From Burkholderiaceae bacterium (GTDB lineage Bacteria; Pseudomonadota; Gammaproteobacteria; Burkholderiales; Burkholderiaceae_D), in NCBI GenBank assembly GCA_031291325.1, contig JARLJG010000066.1:1-64000 (forward strand): 64,000 nucleotides of DNA. The letters are read 5' to 3'. The notes under the pieces are model-generated. The model did not search any database. It was not told the DNA's origin and saw only the letters and a list, made by a program, of their open reading frames with translations. How positions within the stretch are numbered: position 1 is the first letter of the stretch; each line of letters starts with the position of its first letter. Both the position numbers and the translations under genes were made by a program. Below are positions 42,527 through 51,739 of the stretch, in pieces.

Positions 42527-43201
42527 ATGGAGATCGAACCTTCCAAACCGCAAGAAGCGGCACCCCAGCCGATCGATAGCGGTATGGAATCGAATGCGCA
42601 GAACGAAGTCTTGCTGCGGGTCGGCCAGATGACGCGGACTTTGCACGACAGTTTGCGCGGACTCGGTTTCGACAAATTGCTGGAAAGAGCGGCGCACGAT
42701 ATTCCCGATGCGCGCGATCGTCTCGATTACGTCGCCAGGATGACCGAACAGGCGGCGCAACGCGTTCTCAACGCCACCGATGCGGCGGGACCGTTGCAAG
42801 ACGAAATCGATCATGGCGCCAACGCGTTGGGAAACAACTGGCAGGATTTGCTGACGTCGTCGTTTTCCGAGGCGCAATACCGGGCATTGGCCGAGAAGAC
42901 CATCGTTTATCTGGGCCAGGCGCACCGCAATGCGAACGCGACCAAGCAGCAGTTGATGGAAATCATGATGGCGCAGGATTTTCAAGACCTGACTGGCCAG
43001 GTAATCAAAAAGGTGACGGAACTGGCGCATGGCATCGAGCAGCAATTGGTGCAATTGCTGATGGACTATGCACCGCCAGATATACGGCGCGACGCCGGCT
43101 CGGGTCTGTTGAATGGCCCGCAAATTAATCCCGAGGGAAATACTGAGGTAGTCTCCGATCAAGGACAAGTGGACGATTTGCTCGAAAGTCTGGGTTTTTG
43201 A
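42527..43201 (+). CDS. cheZ: CheY-P phosphatase CheZ
   Basis: The 224-residue CheZ has the active-site helix MAQDFQDLTGQVIKKV with D154 and Q158 (E. coli D143/Q147), the long four-helix bundle and the C-terminal CheY-binding peptide VDDLLESLGF. It terminates the tumbling signal. It starts immediately after cheY. Confidence 0.96.
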   Translation: MEIEPSKPQEAAPQPIDSGMESNAQNEVLLRVGQMTRTLHDSLRGLGFDKLLERAAHDIPDARDRLDYVARMTEQAAQRVLNATDAAGPLQDEIDHGANALGNNWQDLLTSSFSEAQYRALAEKTIVYLGQAHRNANATKQQLMEIMMAQDFQDLTGQVIKKVTELAHGIEQQLVQLLMDYAPPDIRRDAGSGLLNGPQINPEGNTEVVSDQGQVDDLLESLGF

Positions 43202-43275
43202 TCGAAAGCCGGCAACGCGTCTGTTGTCGGTCCTGTGTTCGTTGATTTTCCCTCTTAATCCGGTATTGAATTCCC

Positions 43276-44484
43276 ATGTTAGACACGAACTTTATTGTCC
43301 GCGAGCCTCTGCTGGATCCAAAACAAAAGGTCCTCGGTTATGAACTGAGTCTGCAAGCCGGCTCCGCCACTACGTTGAGCGCTTCGGATGGCGTCGACTT
43401 GGTCGAGTTTATTGCCAAGGAATTGAATCGCCAGGAAAGCGGCTGGATGCTGGAGGACAACCTGGTATTCCTGGACGCGTCGCCGACCTTGATCTTGAGC
43501 GAGGCAATGGTCGCGTTGCCGCCGAAAAATGTCGTCTTGACCGTTCTGGCGTCGGATTTTTCCAACCCCGAGGTAGCGCAGGCGTTAAAGGCGATGCGCG
43601 CCGAAGGCTATGGCATTTCCTTGCGCGATGCCGACTTGAACGGTCACGACAAGGCTTTGCTGCCGCTGGTGACCCATATCGAAGTGGCTTTCGACCCGGA
43701 GCATCTCGCGGCGCAAGCCCGATTGTACGCGTCCTTGAAGCAAACTTCGCTGCGCATGGTGGCGCGCGGCATTCAAACCTGGGAAGCCTACGATTCTTGC
43801 GCTTCGCTTGGCCTGGACGCGTTTGTCGGCAATCTCTACATGACCACCAAGCCGGGCAGCCATCCGAAAGGCTTGAACCCGGCGCAGGCAATGATCTTGC
43901 AGTTGATGGACATGGTGCGAAAAAATGCCGATGTGCGTCAATTGGAAGGCGTGTTGAAGCGCGATGCGGGTCTGTCGTATAAATTGTTGCGTTATATTAA
44001 TTCTGCCGGCTTCGGACTCGGCGCCGAAATCCAATCGCTGCGCCATGCGGTGACCATGCTGGGCTATTCGCCGCTGTATCGCTGGCTCTCGGTGCTGATG
44101 GCAACCGCCGGCGGCGGCGGCTATTCGCCGGTGTTGATGCAAACTGCGGTGGTGCGCGGGCGCTTCGCCGAATTGCTGGGCAAAGGATTCATTCCCAAAG
44201 CGGAGCTGGAAAACCTGTTTGTGGCAGGGATGTTTTCACTTCTGGACCGCCTGCTGGGTATTCCGATGGACGAGGTATTGAGCAATATCCAATTGTCCGA
44301 GCCGGTGACGCAAGCCTTGCTGACGCGCGAAGGGATGTACGGACCGTTTCTGGCATTGGCAGAATCTTGCGAAAAGAATAATGGAAAAATCGGAGAATTG
44401 GCCGATTCGCTGTTTATCAGCCCGGCTCAAGTCAACGAAGCGCATCTCGCTGCGCTCGCTTGGGCGCAGAACGTCAAGCATTGA
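43276..44484 (+). CDS. EAL-like plus HDOD domain protein
   Basis: The protein has 402 residues. The N-terminal half (~1-195) is a degenerate EAL domain: the motif position reads VLGYELSLQ and catalytic acids are missing, so it is probably a binding or inactive domain. The C-terminal half (~200-395) is HDOD (QLMDMVRKNADVRQLEGVLKRD, SYKLLRYINSAGF, RHAVTMLGY), a non-enzymatic HD-like fold. This YuxH-type architecture often sits by flagellar or chemotaxis genes. It closes the che operon; a terminator follows. Confidence 0.88.
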   Translation: MLDTNFIVREPLLDPKQKVLGYELSLQAGSATTLSASDGVDLVEFIAKELNRQESGWMLEDNLVFLDASPTLILSEAMVALPPKNVVLTVLASDFSNPEVAQALKAMRAEGYGISLRDADLNGHDKALLPLVTHIEVAFDPEHLAAQARLYASLKQTSLRMVARGIQTWEAYDSCASLGLDAFVGNLYMTTKPGSHPKGLNPAQAMILQLMDMVRKNADVRQLEGVLKRDAGLSYKLLRYINSAGFGLGAEIQSLRHAVTMLGYSPLYRWLSVLMATAGGGGYSPVLMQTAVVRGRFAELLGKGFIPKAELENLFVAGMFSLLDRLLGIPMDEVLSNIQLSEPVTQALLTREGMYGPFLALAESCEKNNGKIGELADSLFISPAQVNEAHLAALAWAQNVKH

Positions 44485-44528
44485 GCGTGATTCAAACTGT
44501 GTTGGAAATATCTACTAAATATGCAAAA

Positions 44529-44618
44529 CCTCCGTCTTTCCCGCGAAGGCGGGAATCCATAGGGCATCTGCTGCGTCTACCGGCCTATGGATTCCCGCCT
44601 TCGCGGGAAAGACGGAGG
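44529..44618. repeat. REP-like inverted repeat, perfect copy 3
   Basis: Two 35-bp arms (44529-44563 and 44584-44618) are perfectly complementary around a 20-nt centre. They share the CCCGCGAA-GCGGGAATCCAT core with the copies at 16101 and 39156. Confidence 0.9.
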
Positions 44619-44624
44619 GGTGCA

Positions 44625-44646
44625 AGGGGCCGTTCGGCCCCTTTTT
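44625..44646 (+). terminator. Rho-independent terminator after the che operon
   Basis: The GGGGCC/GGCCCC stem (44626-44631 with 44636-44641) with a GTTC loop is followed by TTTTT (44642-44646). It separates the chemotaxis operon from flhB. Confidence 0.85.
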
Positions 44647-44821
44647 CACGTCGGCGCGCCCATCGCATTCACCTTCCCTAGCGATGTTTCGGATTACCAA
44701 CGAAAAAGCGGGCGGATTCCCTCCCTGTTCAGTCGATGAGCCATTGCGGTTCTGACCAATAATCGATCCCATGACCCGCCTTGCGTCCGTTTTGCAGGCA
44801 ATGTGATTTTGGGAGTCGGCG

Positions 44822-45979
44822 ATGGCCGAAGATAGCGACCTTGAACGTACCGAACCGCCCTCAGCGCGCCGCATAGAGCAGGCGCGCGAGGATGGCGACG
44901 TTCCCCGATCGCGCGAATTGTCGACTTGCACCGTTTTGATGGCTGCCGCGTTAGGCATCTGGTTCATGGGCGGTGCAGTCACTCGTCAAATGGAGAGCAT
45001 GCTGGTATCCGTTCTGGCATTGGATCGGGCATCGATCTACGACCCGAACCTGCTCATCATGCGCATCGGCGGCAACATTGGCCAACTTTTATTGGTATTT
45101 GCGCCGTTCGCGGGGTTGCTGATGTTGGCTGCATTGGCGTCGCCGCTGCTGATCGGCGGATGGCTTTTCAGCGTCACTGCCTTGCAACCCAATTTCGGCA
45201 AGTTGAACCCCATTTCCGGGCTGGGCAACATGCTTTCGGTGCGCGCCTTGGTAGAGTTGTTCAAGGCGATCGGTAAAGCGACCCTGGTTGGAACCGTGGC
45301 TTGGATGGTCATGTCGCACCAGATCGACGCCATGCTGGGTTTGACTGCCGAACCGCTGAAAACCGGCAGCGATCACGTCGCGCACCTGTTGCTGACCAGC
45401 TTCATCGGCATCGTCAGCAGCCTGGTGCTCATCGCGATGATCGACGCCCCTTATCAGATGTGGCAATACGCAAACAAATTGAAAATGACGCGCCAGGAAT
45501 TGCGCCAGGAATCCAAGGAATCCGACGGTAATCCTGAAATCAAGGCGAGGATACGCAATTTGCAGCGCGAGATGGCGCGTCGCAGGATGATGGCAGCAGT
45601 GCCCAAGGCCGACGTGGTGGTCACCAACCCGACCCATTACGCGGTGGCGTTGCAGTATGCAGACGGTAGCCGAGGCGCGCCGCGCGTGGTCGCCAAAGGC
45701 GCCGATGCGGTGGCGGCGCGCATCCGCGAACTGGCTGCGGAGCATAACGTGCCCTTGCTGGAAGCGCCGGCTTTGGCGCGCGCGCTGCATAAGCACACCG
45801 AATTGGGCGAGGAAATTCCGCAGGCGCTGTATACGGCGGTGGCCGAAGTGCTGGCCTACGTATTTCAATTGCGCGCCTATAACAAACAAGGCGGCAAGCG
45901 TCCCGAATTGCCGGCAGAACTCGACGTCCCGCCGGAACTCGATCCGCAGAATGCGGCGCCAGCCGGACCGGCGTCATGA
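44822..45979 (+). CDS. flhB: Flagellar export switch protein FlhB
   Basis: The 385-residue FlhB has an N-terminal Glu/Arg-rich EPPSARRIEQAREDGDVPRSREL lead, four transmembrane segments and the cytoplasmic domain with the self-cleavage motif N269-P270-T271-H272 (VVTNPTHYAVAL). It switches export from rod/hook to filament substrates. The ribosome-binding site GGGAG lies 8 nt upstream. It is the first gene of the flhB-A-F-G-fliA run. Confidence 0.97.
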   Translation: MAEDSDLERTEPPSARRIEQAREDGDVPRSRELSTCTVLMAAALGIWFMGGAVTRQMESMLVSVLALDRASIYDPNLLIMRIGGNIGQLLLVFAPFAGLLMLAALASPLLIGGWLFSVTALQPNFGKLNPISGLGNMLSVRALVELFKAIGKATLVGTVAWMVMSHQIDAMLGLTAEPLKTGSDHVAHLLLTSFIGIVSSLVLIAMIDAPYQMWQYANKLKMTRQELRQESKESDGNPEIKARIRNLQREMARRRMMAAVPKADVVVTNPTHYAVALQYADGSRGAPRVVAKGADAVAARIRELAAEHNVPLLEAPALARALHKHTELGEEIPQALYTAVAEVLAYVFQLRAYNKQGGKRPELPAELDVPPELDPQNAAPAGPAS

Positions 45980-46001
45980 AGAATAATGGATAGCGCGAAG
46001 C

Positions 46002-48083
46002 ATGGATAGTTTGAAATTACCCTTATGGATGACCGGCGCAGGCTCGCGGGCCTTCGCCGCGCCAGTGATTATCATCATGATGCTGTCGATGATGATCTTG
46101 CCGTTGCCGGCCTTTGCGCTCGACATTTTCTTCAGTTTCAATATTGCCTTGTCGGTGATCGTGCTGCTGACCAGCCTGTACACCGTCAAGCCGCTCGATT
46201 TCATGGTGTTTCCGACGGTGCTGTTGGTGAGCACCATGTTGCGCCTGTCGCTTAACGTGGCATCGACTCGCGTGGTGCTGACCGAAGGCCATACCGGCCC
46301 GGACGCAGCCGGCAAAGTGATCGAAGCCTTTGGCCACTTCTTGATCGGCGGCAACTATGCGGTGGGTATCATCGTGTTCATCATCCTGACCATCATCAAT
46401 TTCACCGTGGTGACCAAGGGCGCCGGACGTATCGCCGAAGTCGGCGCGCGCTTTGCGTTGGATGCGATGCCCGGCAAGCAAATGGCGATCGACGCCGACT
46501 TGAACGCCGGCTTGATCGGCGAGCAGGACGCCCGCAAGCGGCGCAAGGAAGTCGGCCAGGAAGCAGAATTCTATGGAGCAATGGACGGCGCCAGCAAATA
46601 TGTGCGCGGCGACGCGATCGCCGGCATCATCGTCACCGTCATCAATATTGTCGGCGGCTTGATCGTCGGCATGGTTCAGCACGATCTCGATTTCGCGGTC
46701 GCCATCAAGAGCTACACGCTGTTGGCGATCGGCGACGGCTTGGTGGCGCAAATTCCTTCCCTGATAATTTCGACGGCAGCCGGCGTGGTGGTGTCGCGCG
46801 TGGCCAGCGACCAGGACATCGGCGGCCAGTTGGTCGGCCAGTTGTTTGCCAAGCCGCAGGTGATGTACATCACCGCGGCGATCATCGGCGGCATGGGCAT
46901 CATTCCCGGCATGCCGCACGTGGCATTCTTGTTTCTCGCCGTGTTGCTGGCGACGATGGCATTCGTGGTGACGCAAAAGGCCAAGGCGGCGGCTGCCGTG
47001 CCGCCACCGCCGCCGCCGCCGACGGCTGCACCGGAAGAGGAGGCAACCTGGCAAGACATCGTGCCGGTCGATACCTTGGGATTGGAAGTCGGATATCGCT
47101 TGATTCCGTTGGTGGACAAGACGCAAAGCGGCGAGCTGCTGCGCAGAATCAAGGGCATCCGCAAGAAATTCGCGCAGGAAGTCGGGTTCCTGGCGCCGCC
47201 GGTGCATATCCGCGATAACCTTGAACTGAAGCCGTCTGCCTATCGCATCACCCTCAAAGGCGTCGAAGTGGGCGCCGGCGAGGCGCATGCCGGGCAATTC
47301 CTGGCGATCAATCCGGGCATGGTCAGCGGGCCCTTGCCCGGCCCGGTCACCAGCGACCCGGCCTTCGGTTTGCCGGCCACCTGGATCGACGCCGGCATGC
47401 GCGAACAGGCGCAAACGATGGGATACACCGTGGTCGATGCCGGCACCGTGGTGGCAACCCATCTCAATCATTTGATTACGACCCATGCGGCGGAATTGCT
47501 GGGACGCCAGGAAGTGCAGCAATTGCTCGACCACCTGGCCAAGGAATCGCCGAAATTGCTGGAAGACCTGGTACCGAAGACGATTTCGCTGGCAACCCTG
47601 CAAAAAGTGCTGCAAAACCTGTTGACCGAAGGGGTGCATATCCGCGATATGCGCAGCATCATCGAGACCATTGCCGAACATGCGGCCACCGTGCGCGACG
47701 CCAACGAACTGACCGCGCTGGTGCGCGTGGCGTTGGGACGCGCGATCGTCCAGCAAATCTTCCCGTCCACCAATGAATTGTCGGTCATGACGCTCGACAA
47801 TCGCCTGGAGCGCCTGCTGCTGCAAGCCTTGCAGACCAGCGGCCCGGACGGGACCGGAATCGAGCCTGGCCTGGCCGACACGATCGCCGTGCAGGCCGAG
47901 CAGGCGACGCGTCATCAAGAGCAGATGGGCTTGACACCGGTGCTGCTGGTGCCGGCCCCGCTGCGCGCGTTGCTGGCGCGCTTCCTGCGGCGCGCGCTGC
48001 CGCAGCTCAAAGTGCTTTCGCAAGCCGAATTACCCGAATCGAAAACGATTAAAGTTACCCGCCTGGTTGGAGGTCAAGCATGA
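46002..48083 (+). CDS. flhA: Flagellar export gate protein FlhA
   Basis: The 693-residue FlhA has about eight transmembrane segments in the first ~330 residues, including the conserved cytoplasmic loop TKGAGRIAEVGARFALDAMPGKQMAIDADLNAGLI. A Pro-rich linker (~345) leads to the large cytoplasmic domain that docks chaperone-substrate complexes. It ends KVTRLVGG and overlaps flhF by 4 nt. Confidence 0.97.
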   Translation: MDSLKLPLWMTGAGSRAFAAPVIIIMMLSMMILPLPAFALDIFFSFNIALSVIVLLTSLYTVKPLDFMVFPTVLLVSTMLRLSLNVASTRVVLTEGHTGPDAAGKVIEAFGHFLIGGNYAVGIIVFIILTIINFTVVTKGAGRIAEVGARFALDAMPGKQMAIDADLNAGLIGEQDARKRRKEVGQEAEFYGAMDGASKYVRGDAIAGIIVTVINIVGGLIVGMVQHDLDFAVAIKSYTLLAIGDGLVAQIPSLIISTAAGVVVSRVASDQDIGGQLVGQLFAKPQVMYITAAIIGGMGIIPGMPHVAFLFLAVLLATMAFVVTQKAKAAAAVPPPPPPPTAAPEEEATWQDIVPVDTLGLEVGYRLIPLVDKTQSGELLRRIKGIRKKFAQEVGFLAPPVHIRDNLELKPSAYRITLKGVEVGAGEAHAGQFLAINPGMVSGPLPGPVTSDPAFGLPATWIDAGMREQAQTMGYTVVDAGTVVATHLNHLITTHAAELLGRQEVQQLLDHLAKESPKLLEDLVPKTISLATLQKVLQNLLTEGVHIRDMRSIIETIAEHAATVRDANELTALVRVALGRAIVQQIFPSTNELSVMTLDNRLERLLLQALQTSGPDGTGIEPGLADTIAVQAEQATRHQEQMGLTPVLLVPAPLRALLARFLRRALPQLKVLSQAELPESKTIKVTRLVGGQA

Positions 48084-49360
48084 ATGTCCAGAAGTTTACA
48101 GCAAATACATCGCGTGAAGCGTGGCGTCAAGTACGCGATACGCTTGGCGCCGATGCCGTGATTCTGTCGAATCGAACCGTCAACGGCGTGGTTGAGATCC
48201 TGGCCCTGGCGGGCGAGGATATCGCCTCGCTGGCAACGCCCAAGCAAGAGAAAGAGACGCGCCCGGAACCGCCGATTGCCGTGGGCAATGCGCACAATCG
48301 CAGACTCGACAGCGATCAGGCGGCCAGCCTGGCCAGCGCGATGGAGGCGGCGCGGCAGGCGGCGCTGCCGGATGCGGCAAGCGCCACCGAGTTGAACGAG
48401 GTGATGTCCGAGATTCGCTCGATGCGCAGCATGCTGGAAGGGCAATTGGCCGAAATCGCCTGGGGCGGGGCGCAGCAAAAACGCAATCCGGTCATGACGC
48501 AGGCGTTGAAGGAGATGCTGGCGGCGGGTTTCAGCGCAACCCTGGCACGCTACCTGGTCGAAAAGCTTCCTGCCGGCATCAGCGCGGAAGGCGGACTAGC
48601 CTGGATCAAGACCATCCTGGCACGCAATCTGGCGACGGTGAACAATGAAAGCGAAATCCTGGAAAAGGGCGGGGTCTATGCACTGGTCGGGCCGACCGGA
48701 GTCGGCAAGACCACGACTACCGCAAAACTGGCGGCGCGCTGCGTGATGCGGCACGGCCCCGGCAAGCTGGCATTGATCACGACCGACGGCTATCGTATCG
48801 GCGGCTACGAGCAATTGCGCATCTACGGCAAGATTTTGGGAGTGATGGTGCATTCGGTCAAGGACGAAGCCGACCTGCGCATCGCACTGGACGAACTCAA
48901 GAGCAAACATACCGTGCTCATCGATACGGTCGGCATGAGCCAGCGCGACAAAATGGTGGCCGAACAAGTGTCGATGCTGTCCGGTTCCGGCACCAAGGTG
49001 AAGCGCCTGTTGTGTCTGGCGGCGACGTCGACCGGCGAAACGCTCAATGAAGTGGTGCGCTCGTATCAGGGCGATGGCCTGGCCGGCGTCATCATGACGA
49101 AACTGGACGAGGCCGCGACCATCGGCAGTGCACTGGACGTTGTCATTCGACAGAAATTGAATTTATACTATGTTGCAAATGGGCAACGAGTACCGGAAGA
49201 TTTGCATGTGGCCAACCAGCAATACCTGGTCGACCGCGCATTCAAATTAAAGAGGGAAACTGCGCCTTTTCAATACAACGATGACGAATTGCCCTTGGTG
49301 GTCGCCAATACGGCGCGTAATATGAACGATAAGAATCTGCGCGGGGTGCTTCTTGGCTAG
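48080..49360 (+). CDS. flhF: Signal-recognition-type GTPase FlhF
   Basis: The 426-residue protein has a variable basic N-terminal domain (~1-110), an N domain and an SRP-type G domain with P-loop GPTGVGKTTTTAKL (~204-217), ITTDGYRIGGYEQL, IDTVGMSQRD and TKLDEA. FlhF fixes flagellar placement at the pole and assists assembly. The ATG overlaps the flhA stop, and its own end overlaps flhG by 8 nt. Confidence 0.96.
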   Translation: MNVQKFTANTSREAWRQVRDTLGADAVILSNRTVNGVVEILALAGEDIASLATPKQEKETRPEPPIAVGNAHNRRLDSDQAASLASAMEAARQAALPDAASATELNEVMSEIRSMRSMLEGQLAEIAWGGAQQKRNPVMTQALKEMLAAGFSATLARYLVEKLPAGISAEGGLAWIKTILARNLATVNNESEILEKGGVYALVGPTGVGKTTTTAKLAARCVMRHGPGKLALITTDGYRIGGYEQLRIYGKILGVMVHSVKDEADLRIALDELKSKHTVLIDTVGMSQRDKMVAEQVSMLSGSGTKVKRLLCLAATSTGETLNEVVRSYQGDGLAGVIMTKLDEAATIGSALDVVIRQKLNLYYVANGQRVPEDLHVANQQYLVDRAFKLKRETAPFQYNDDELPLVVANTARNMNDKNLRGVLLG

Positions 49361-50195
49361 TTTCGACTTCGACCAGGCGGAGGGTTTGCGGCGCATGCTG
49401 GCCGGGCCCAAGCCGCGCGTCTTCACTTTTTTATCGGCCACGCCGGACGATGAAAAAAGCGCGATGCTGTCCAATCTTGGCGCGTCCTTGGTGCGGGCCG
49501 GCAATCATGTGACATTGGTCGATGCGCGCTCCGGCTCGCACGGTATCTGCGCGCGGCTGGAACTGCCGCACGCGGGCACGCTGCTCGACGTGGCTTGCCA
49601 GCAGCGTGCGTTAAGCGACGTGATTCATCCAATGCCGCAAGGGTTCAGTGTTGCCATGTTGACGCGCGGCGGTCGGCGCGATGCCGAAGAATTGGCCGAA
49701 GCAGCAAAAGCGCGGCGTCTTGCCAACATCTTTGATTTGATGGCGCGCCAAGCTGATATCCTATTGGTCGACGGCGAGTTGGACGCCGCCGATGCGTTGC
49801 CGCTTGCGTCGCTGGTCAACGGCGAAATCGTGGTGCAGGTCTCGACCGGCGCCAGTTCGATCAAGGCCGCATATTCGATCGTGAAACGGCTCAACGCGCA
49901 ACTGGGGCGTCGCCCATTTGGCATACTTGTGACCGGAGCAACTGACCAGGAGGCGCAAGTAGTGTACGATAATATGGCTAAGGCATCGAATCGCTATTTG
50001 GCCGTGCAATTGAACTGGCTCGGTTCGGTGCCGGAAGACGAACATGTCAGACGTGCCGCCCGCCTGGGGCGGTCGGTGGTGGATGCCTTTCCTTTGGCGG
50101 GAGCGTCGGTTGCGTTCCGACGCCTCGCCGGGCGGGTGGCTGGTCCTGAAGTGATGCTTGGAATGGGTGCCATGCATGCCGTCGGTGCTAACTAG
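49353..50195 (+). CDS. flhG: FlhG-like (FleN/YlxH) MinD-family protein with degenerate Walker A
   Basis: The 280-residue protein holds the FlhG position after flhF, where FlhG normally limits flagellar number. The deviant Walker A of MinD proteins (KGGVGKT) is replaced by SATPDDEKSAM; only K35 and S36 remain recognisable. The later VTLVDARSGSHGI and LLVDGELD strands keep the fold but lack the usual LIDTGAG. ATP use is therefore doubtful. The start is TTG at 49353, inside the flhF end. Confidence 0.8.
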   Translation: MASFDFDQAEGLRRMLAGPKPRVFTFLSATPDDEKSAMLSNLGASLVRAGNHVTLVDARSGSHGICARLELPHAGTLLDVACQQRALSDVIHPMPQGFSVAMLTRGGRRDAEELAEAAKARRLANIFDLMARQADILLVDGELDAADALPLASLVNGEIVVQVSTGASSIKAAYSIVKRLNAQLGRRPFGILVTGATDQEAQVVYDNMAKASNRYLAVQLNWLGSVPEDEHVRRAARLGRSVVDAFPLAGASVAFRRLAGRVAGPEVMLGMGAMHAVGAN

Positions 50196-50207
50196 GTGAT
50201 TTGATTT

Positions 50208-50945
50208 ATGTATACCGCAGAAGGGAAGGCCGACAAGAACCAATTGCTGGTGGAGCATGCTCCGCTGGTCAAGCGCCTTGCCCATCAATTGAAGGCCAAA
50301 TTGCCACCCAGCGTCGAAGTGGACGATTTGATCCAGGCCGGGATGATCGGCCTGCTGGACGCGGTCAGCCGCTACGAAGAGACGCACGGCGCGCAATTTG
50401 AAACCTACGCGGTGCAGCGCATACGCGGCGCCATGCTCGACGAGTTGCGCAGCAGCGATTGGCTGCCGCGCAGCATGCGGCAAAATATGCGCAAGATCGA
50501 AACGGCGATGAGCGCGTTACAGCAAAAGCTGGGACGCCCGCCGAACGAAAGCGAAGTGGCCAAGCAACTCAAATTGTCGCTGGCCGACTACCAGGATTTG
50601 CTGACCGACGGCGGCGGGCACCAACTGGTGTATTACGAAGATTTCCACGATGGCGACGGCAACGGCAATGAACACTTTCTCGACCGCTATTGCGCCGACG
50701 AGGGCGAAGATCCGCTGCAAACCCTGATGAATACCGGCTTTCGGGCCGCCTTGGTCGAAGCGATCAACACCTTGCCTGAGCGAGAAAAGATTTTGATGGG
50801 CCTCTACTACGAACAGGAAATGAACTTGAAGGAGATCGGCGCCGTGATGGGGGTCTCCGAATCGCGCGTCTGCCAGTTGCATAGCCAGGCCATCGCGCGG
50901 CTGCGTTCAACCCTCAGGGAAAAAGCGTGGACTGGGGTAGCGTAG
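50208..50945 (+). CDS. fliA: Flagellar sigma factor FliA (sigma-28)
   Basis: The 245-residue sigma factor has region 2 (LIQAGMIGLLDAVSRYEETHGAQFETYAVQRIRGAMLDELRSSDW pieces), region 3 (RPPNESEVAKQL) and region 4 helix-turn-helix (LKEIGAVMGVSESRVCQLHSQAI). It transcribes late flagellar and chemotaxis genes and is held by FlgM, encoded further down. AGGTGA precedes the ATG and overlaps the flhG stop. Its end overlaps motC by 19 nt. Confidence 0.97.
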   Translation: MYTAEGKADKNQLLVEHAPLVKRLAHQLKAKLPPSVEVDDLIQAGMIGLLDAVSRYEETHGAQFETYAVQRIRGAMLDELRSSDWLPRSMRQNMRKIETAMSALQQKLGRPPNESEVAKQLKLSLADYQDLLTDGGGHQLVYYEDFHDGDGNGNEHFLDRYCADEGEDPLQTLMNTGFRAALVEAINTLPEREKILMGLYYEQEMNLKEIGAVMGVSESRVCQLHSQAIARLRSTLREKAWTGVA

Positions 50946-51661
50946 CGGGGCTGCTCCTTGCGCTGGCCGGCATTGTTGTCGGTCAGGCCTTGGAAGGCGG
51001 CGAGTTGAGCTCGCTGATTCAACCCGCCGCTTTTATCATTGTGGTCGTCGGGACGCTGGGCGCGGTGCTCTTGCAAAGCGGGTTGTCGCTATTCCTGCGC
51101 GGCGTGCGCATGGGATTATGGGTTTTCCTGCCGCCGTCTGACCGCCTGCGCGACATCAAGCGCGATGTCGTCAGTTGGAGCGTGACAGCGCGCCGCGAAG
51201 GCTTGCTCAGCCTGGAGCGTCAGCTGGATTCCGTGCGCGACCCCTATGTTGCCAAGGGCTTGCGTCTGATCGTCGACGGCGTCGACCCGTTCAAGTTGCG
51301 CGAAATCCTGGATGTCGAAATATCCGACTTTGAAAGCCGGCAGCGCCTGGCGGTGAAAGTGTGGGAGTCGGCCGGCGGTTATTCCCCGACGGTGGGGATC
51401 TTGGGCGCCGTCCTGGGCTTGATCCATGTGATGGAAAATTTGTCCGACCCGAGCCGGCTGGGCAGCGGGATCGCAGTTGCATTCGTCGCCACCATTTACG
51501 GTGTCGGCTTGGCAAATCTGGTGTTTTTGCCGATCGGAGCCAAGCTCCGATCGATGGTGAACCGTGAAATTGTGAAACGCGAGATGATCGCCGACGTGTT
51601 TTGCGCCATTGCGACCGGCGAGAATCCGCGCATCATCGAAGAACGCATGACGACTTATTGA
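50927..51661 (+). CDS. motC: Second stator MotA-family protein (MotC)
   Basis: The 244-residue MotA/PomA-type protein has four membrane segments (MDWGSVAGLLLALAGIVVGQ; FIIVVVGTLGAVLLQSG; VGILGAVLGLIHVMEN; SGIAVAFVATIYGVGLANLVF). It starts with GTG at 50927 inside the fliA end, which indicates translational coupling. It is the partner of MotD, now about 1.9 kb downstream because an OLD-type gene lies between them. A second stator alongside MotAB suggests torque under different loads or media. Confidence 0.93.
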   Translation: MDWGSVAGLLLALAGIVVGQALEGGELSSLIQPAAFIIVVVGTLGAVLLQSGLSLFLRGVRMGLWVFLPPSDRLRDIKRDVVSWSVTARREGLLSLERQLDSVRDPYVAKGLRLIVDGVDPFKLREILDVEISDFESRQRLAVKVWESAGGYSPTVGILGAVLGLIHVMENLSDPSRLGSGIAVAFVATIYGVGLANLVFLPIGAKLRSMVNREIVKREMIADVFCAIATGENPRIIEERMTTY

Positions 51662-51739
51662 CCGGCAGGCGGCGGCCACGGTTTTTGGATGGTTGTTTCC
51701 GACTGATGTCCGACATTCCGACGACAAGAGAACGCACGA

